This document shows positions 3,770 to 5,186 of a DNA stretch of 5,186 nt, piece by piece; positions within the stretch are counted from its first letter, which is position 1, and each line of letters opens with the position of its first letter. Under the pieces are notes generated by a model. That model made no database searches. It worked only from the letters and a program-made list of their open reading frames with translations, and was not told where the DNA came from. Location of the stretch: positions 1-5,186 of the forward strand of contig JAKAOD010000260.1 of NCBI GenBank assembly GCA_021823365.1, in the 5' to 3' direction. Source of the DNA: Actinomycetes bacterium (GTDB lineage: Bacteria > Actinomycetota > Acidimicrobiia > Acidimicrobiales > Bog-793). Made by a program: the position numbers and the translations under genes.

Positions 3770-5186
3770 ACGCGCAACGGCTCGAGCAGCCCGAGGCCGT
3801 CGATCTCGACCGTCACGCCGCTGGCTCCGGCGGCGCCCTCGCCGTCGCCCCTGCGGGCGCCACCCATGGCCGCTCCGCCGGCGGCGTGCGTTCCGGTCAG
3901 CGTCACCCGCTGGCCGGCGAAGAGCGTGACGTCGTTGTCGTCCCACAGGATCGGCAGGATCGGCGTTCCGCTCGCCTCGTCGCAGACGGTCGCGTGCAAG
4001 CCGACCGCCGGGGGGCTGGCAGGCGGGTCGGCCGGCACGCCGGCGCGCGTCCGGCGGGATGTCCCCCCGGGGCGGGCGTTGACGATCGTCACCTCCGTCG
4101 TCGCCGTCCCGGCCGACCGGCTCGTCGTCGCGTGCACTTCGAGCATCGGCGGGGGGAGCGTTGCGAGCCCTCGAAGGTCCGCGAGCTGCGACGCCGGTGT
4201 GTACCGCCAGTCGGTGGCCGCCCAGTCGAGCAGGTCCTCAGTCCGGGAGAGCCAGTAGACGTTGCGGCTGAGGCGAGTGCCGTCCTCGGCTGCCGCGTCG
4301 AGCTCGAGGAAGTACGTCGTCGAGAGGTCTAGCGCCGGCGGCACCGGGCAGACCGCCGCGACCTCTCCCGGCTCGAGCGGCTCGACACGGACACACTGCT
4401 CCTTGCGGATCGTCCCGTCGAGATCGCGGGTCCGGCAGGTCACCACGAGCCGACCGGAGCGGATCAACCTCGCGTTGGCGGCGAGCACCTCGCGCCGGCC
4501 GTAGTCGTAGAGCACGTGGAGCGGCTCGTGCGCCTTCTTCGTCCCGAAGTACGCCCCCGAGGGATCGAGATACCAGTCGAAGAGCTGCCAGTTCAGCCCG
4601 GGCCACGCGGTATTGAGCATCCAGTAGACGACGCCAGTCGCGGGCCGGACGGCCCGGGCCCGGGAGCGGTAGGCCTCGAACTGGGCACGTGTCGCCTCGT
4701 AGGCGGCGAGCTGGGCCTTGGCTAGGAAATCGCGCAGGCTTGTCGGCTGGCCGTAGCGGCCCGAAAGGGCCGCGTGGAACGTCGCGAGGTTGTCGAAGGC
4801 CGAGGGTGGCCCGCTGTGGAGCTGCTTCGCCTCCGGATCACGCCAGAGCGCCTCGAGCTCGCCCGCGTCGAGCATGCGTTCGAGGCTCGGAAGGCGCGGG
4901 AGGTTGTGGCCCGCGCCGGTCTCCGAGTTGAACCCGACGGCGCCGCCGTAGCGCTCGTCCGTGCTGTACCAGTAGACGGGCGGCACCCAGTCGTAGGGCC
5001 CGGTCATCTTCATTCCCGACGGCCCCGCAGCATCGCTTCCCTCGACGGTCGCCGACGAGAGGACCGGGAGGGGCCATCCGGCGGCGCGCAGCTGGTCGAC
5101 GTAGATCGTGGCCGCCCGCGGCTCGGGGGCGAAGTCGCTGCCGATGAGGAAGGCGACGACCGAGGGATTGCCCCGGAGGAGCAGCG
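3751..5186 (-). CDS. csxA: Exo-beta-D-glucosaminidase (GH2, CsxA-like), C-terminal portion; 5' end beyond the window
   Basis: The frame stays open from the right edge to TGA at 3751, giving 477 visible residues and no start; the ATG at 5013 is internal. The enzyme removes D-glucosamine from the non-reducing ends of chitosan oligomers and is normally secreted. Visible residues 12-20 (A-F-L-I-G-S-D-F-A) carry the Asp that acts as general acid/base in this GH2 subfamily, which uses Ser-Asp where most GH2 enzymes have Asn-Glu. F-N-S-E-T-G (85-90) carries the nucleophile Glu. The two are 71 residues apart; Amycolatopsis CsxA has Asp469 and Glu541. Between them lies S-G-M-K-M-T-G-P-Y-D-W-V-P-P, and after them W-M-L-N-T-A-W-P (188-195) and Y-F-G-T-K-K-A-H-E-P-L-H-V (211-223), all family hallmarks. 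Beta-sandwich Ig-like domains follow: N-V-Y-W-L-S near 308-313, then I-L-W-D-D-N-D-V-T-L-F-A-G-Q near 412-425. Two low-complexity insertions interrupt the last domain. The signal peptide and N-terminal domains lie outside the window. Confidence 0.92.
   Translation of the reverse strand, partial: LLLRGNPSVVAFLIGSDFAPEPRAATIYVDQLRAAGWPLPVLSSATVEGSDAAGPSGMKMTGPYDWVPPVYWYSTDERYGGAVGFNSETGAGHNLPRLPSLERMLDAGELEALWRDPEAKQLHSGPPSAFDNLATFHAALSGRYGQPTSLRDFLAKAQLAAYEATRAQFEAYRSRARAVRPATGVVYWMLNTAWPGLNWQLFDWYLDPSGAYFGTKKAHEPLHVLYDYGRREVLAANARLIRSGRLVVTCRTRDLDGTIRKEQCVRVEPLEPGEVAAVCPVPPALDLSTTYFLELDAAAEDGTRLSRNVYWLSRTEDLLDWAATDWRYTPASQLADLRGLATLPPPMLEVHATTSRSAGTATTEVTIVNARPGGTSRRTRAGVPADPPASPPAVGLHATVCDEASGTPILPILWDDNDVTLFAGQRVTLTGTHAAGGAAMGGARRGDGEGAAGASGVTVEIDGLGLLEPLRVPADGR

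Overview
The window is uniformly GC-rich. Its gene content is a coenzyme-F420-type luciferase-like oxidoreductase close to mycobacterial Rv1855c, an actinomycete-type exo-beta-D-glucosaminidase, a DUF6788 protein and a degenerate tyrosine-recombinase-like protein. This points to a chromosome of the phylum Actinomycetota. I cannot place it more finely; nothing forces a genus.

Left part (1-1428): a mobile-element-like module. On the minus strand a tyrosine-recombinase-like protein that has lost its recognisable catalytic residues (GTG start at 1000, stop at 128) runs into a second gene that leaves the window at base 1. That second gene appears to start at a CTG codon inside a CTGA stop/start overlap, behind a GGAGGA ribosome binding site. 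Divergently, a small DUF6788 protein (1054-1428) is read on the plus strand. The short AT-richer divergent spacer holds an imperfect 22-bp dyad carrying a TANNNT hexamer on each strand, possibly a shared promoter/operator.

Middle part (1429-2772): a 216-bp gene-free stretch, then an eight-helix membrane protein (1645-2646) built as two four-helix halves; the first half resembles DUF6069. After it comes a 126-bp spacer with two strong inverted repeats, the second abutting the very good ribosome binding site of the next gene.

Right part (2773-5186): an LLM-class F420-dependent oxidoreductase (2773-3735, TIGR03560/Rv1855c-like), converging with only 15 bp between stop codons on the 3' two-thirds or so of a GH2 exo-beta-D-glucosaminidase (3751 to beyond the right edge, minus strand). 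In the latter both catalytic carboxylates (an Asp and a Glu 71 residues apart) can be identified by comparison with the Amycolatopsis CsxA family.

The genes do not form one obvious pathway. The left module looks mobile or formerly mobile. The right side looks like ordinary actinobacterial metabolism: redox chemistry, and amino-sugar polymer (chitosan) breakdown. I see no tRNA, rRNA, CRISPR array or complete insertion sequence with ends. The points that most merit a second look are the CTG-coupled gene pair behind a catalytically dead-looking recombinase, the divergent dyad, and the structured leader of the oxidoreductase gene.
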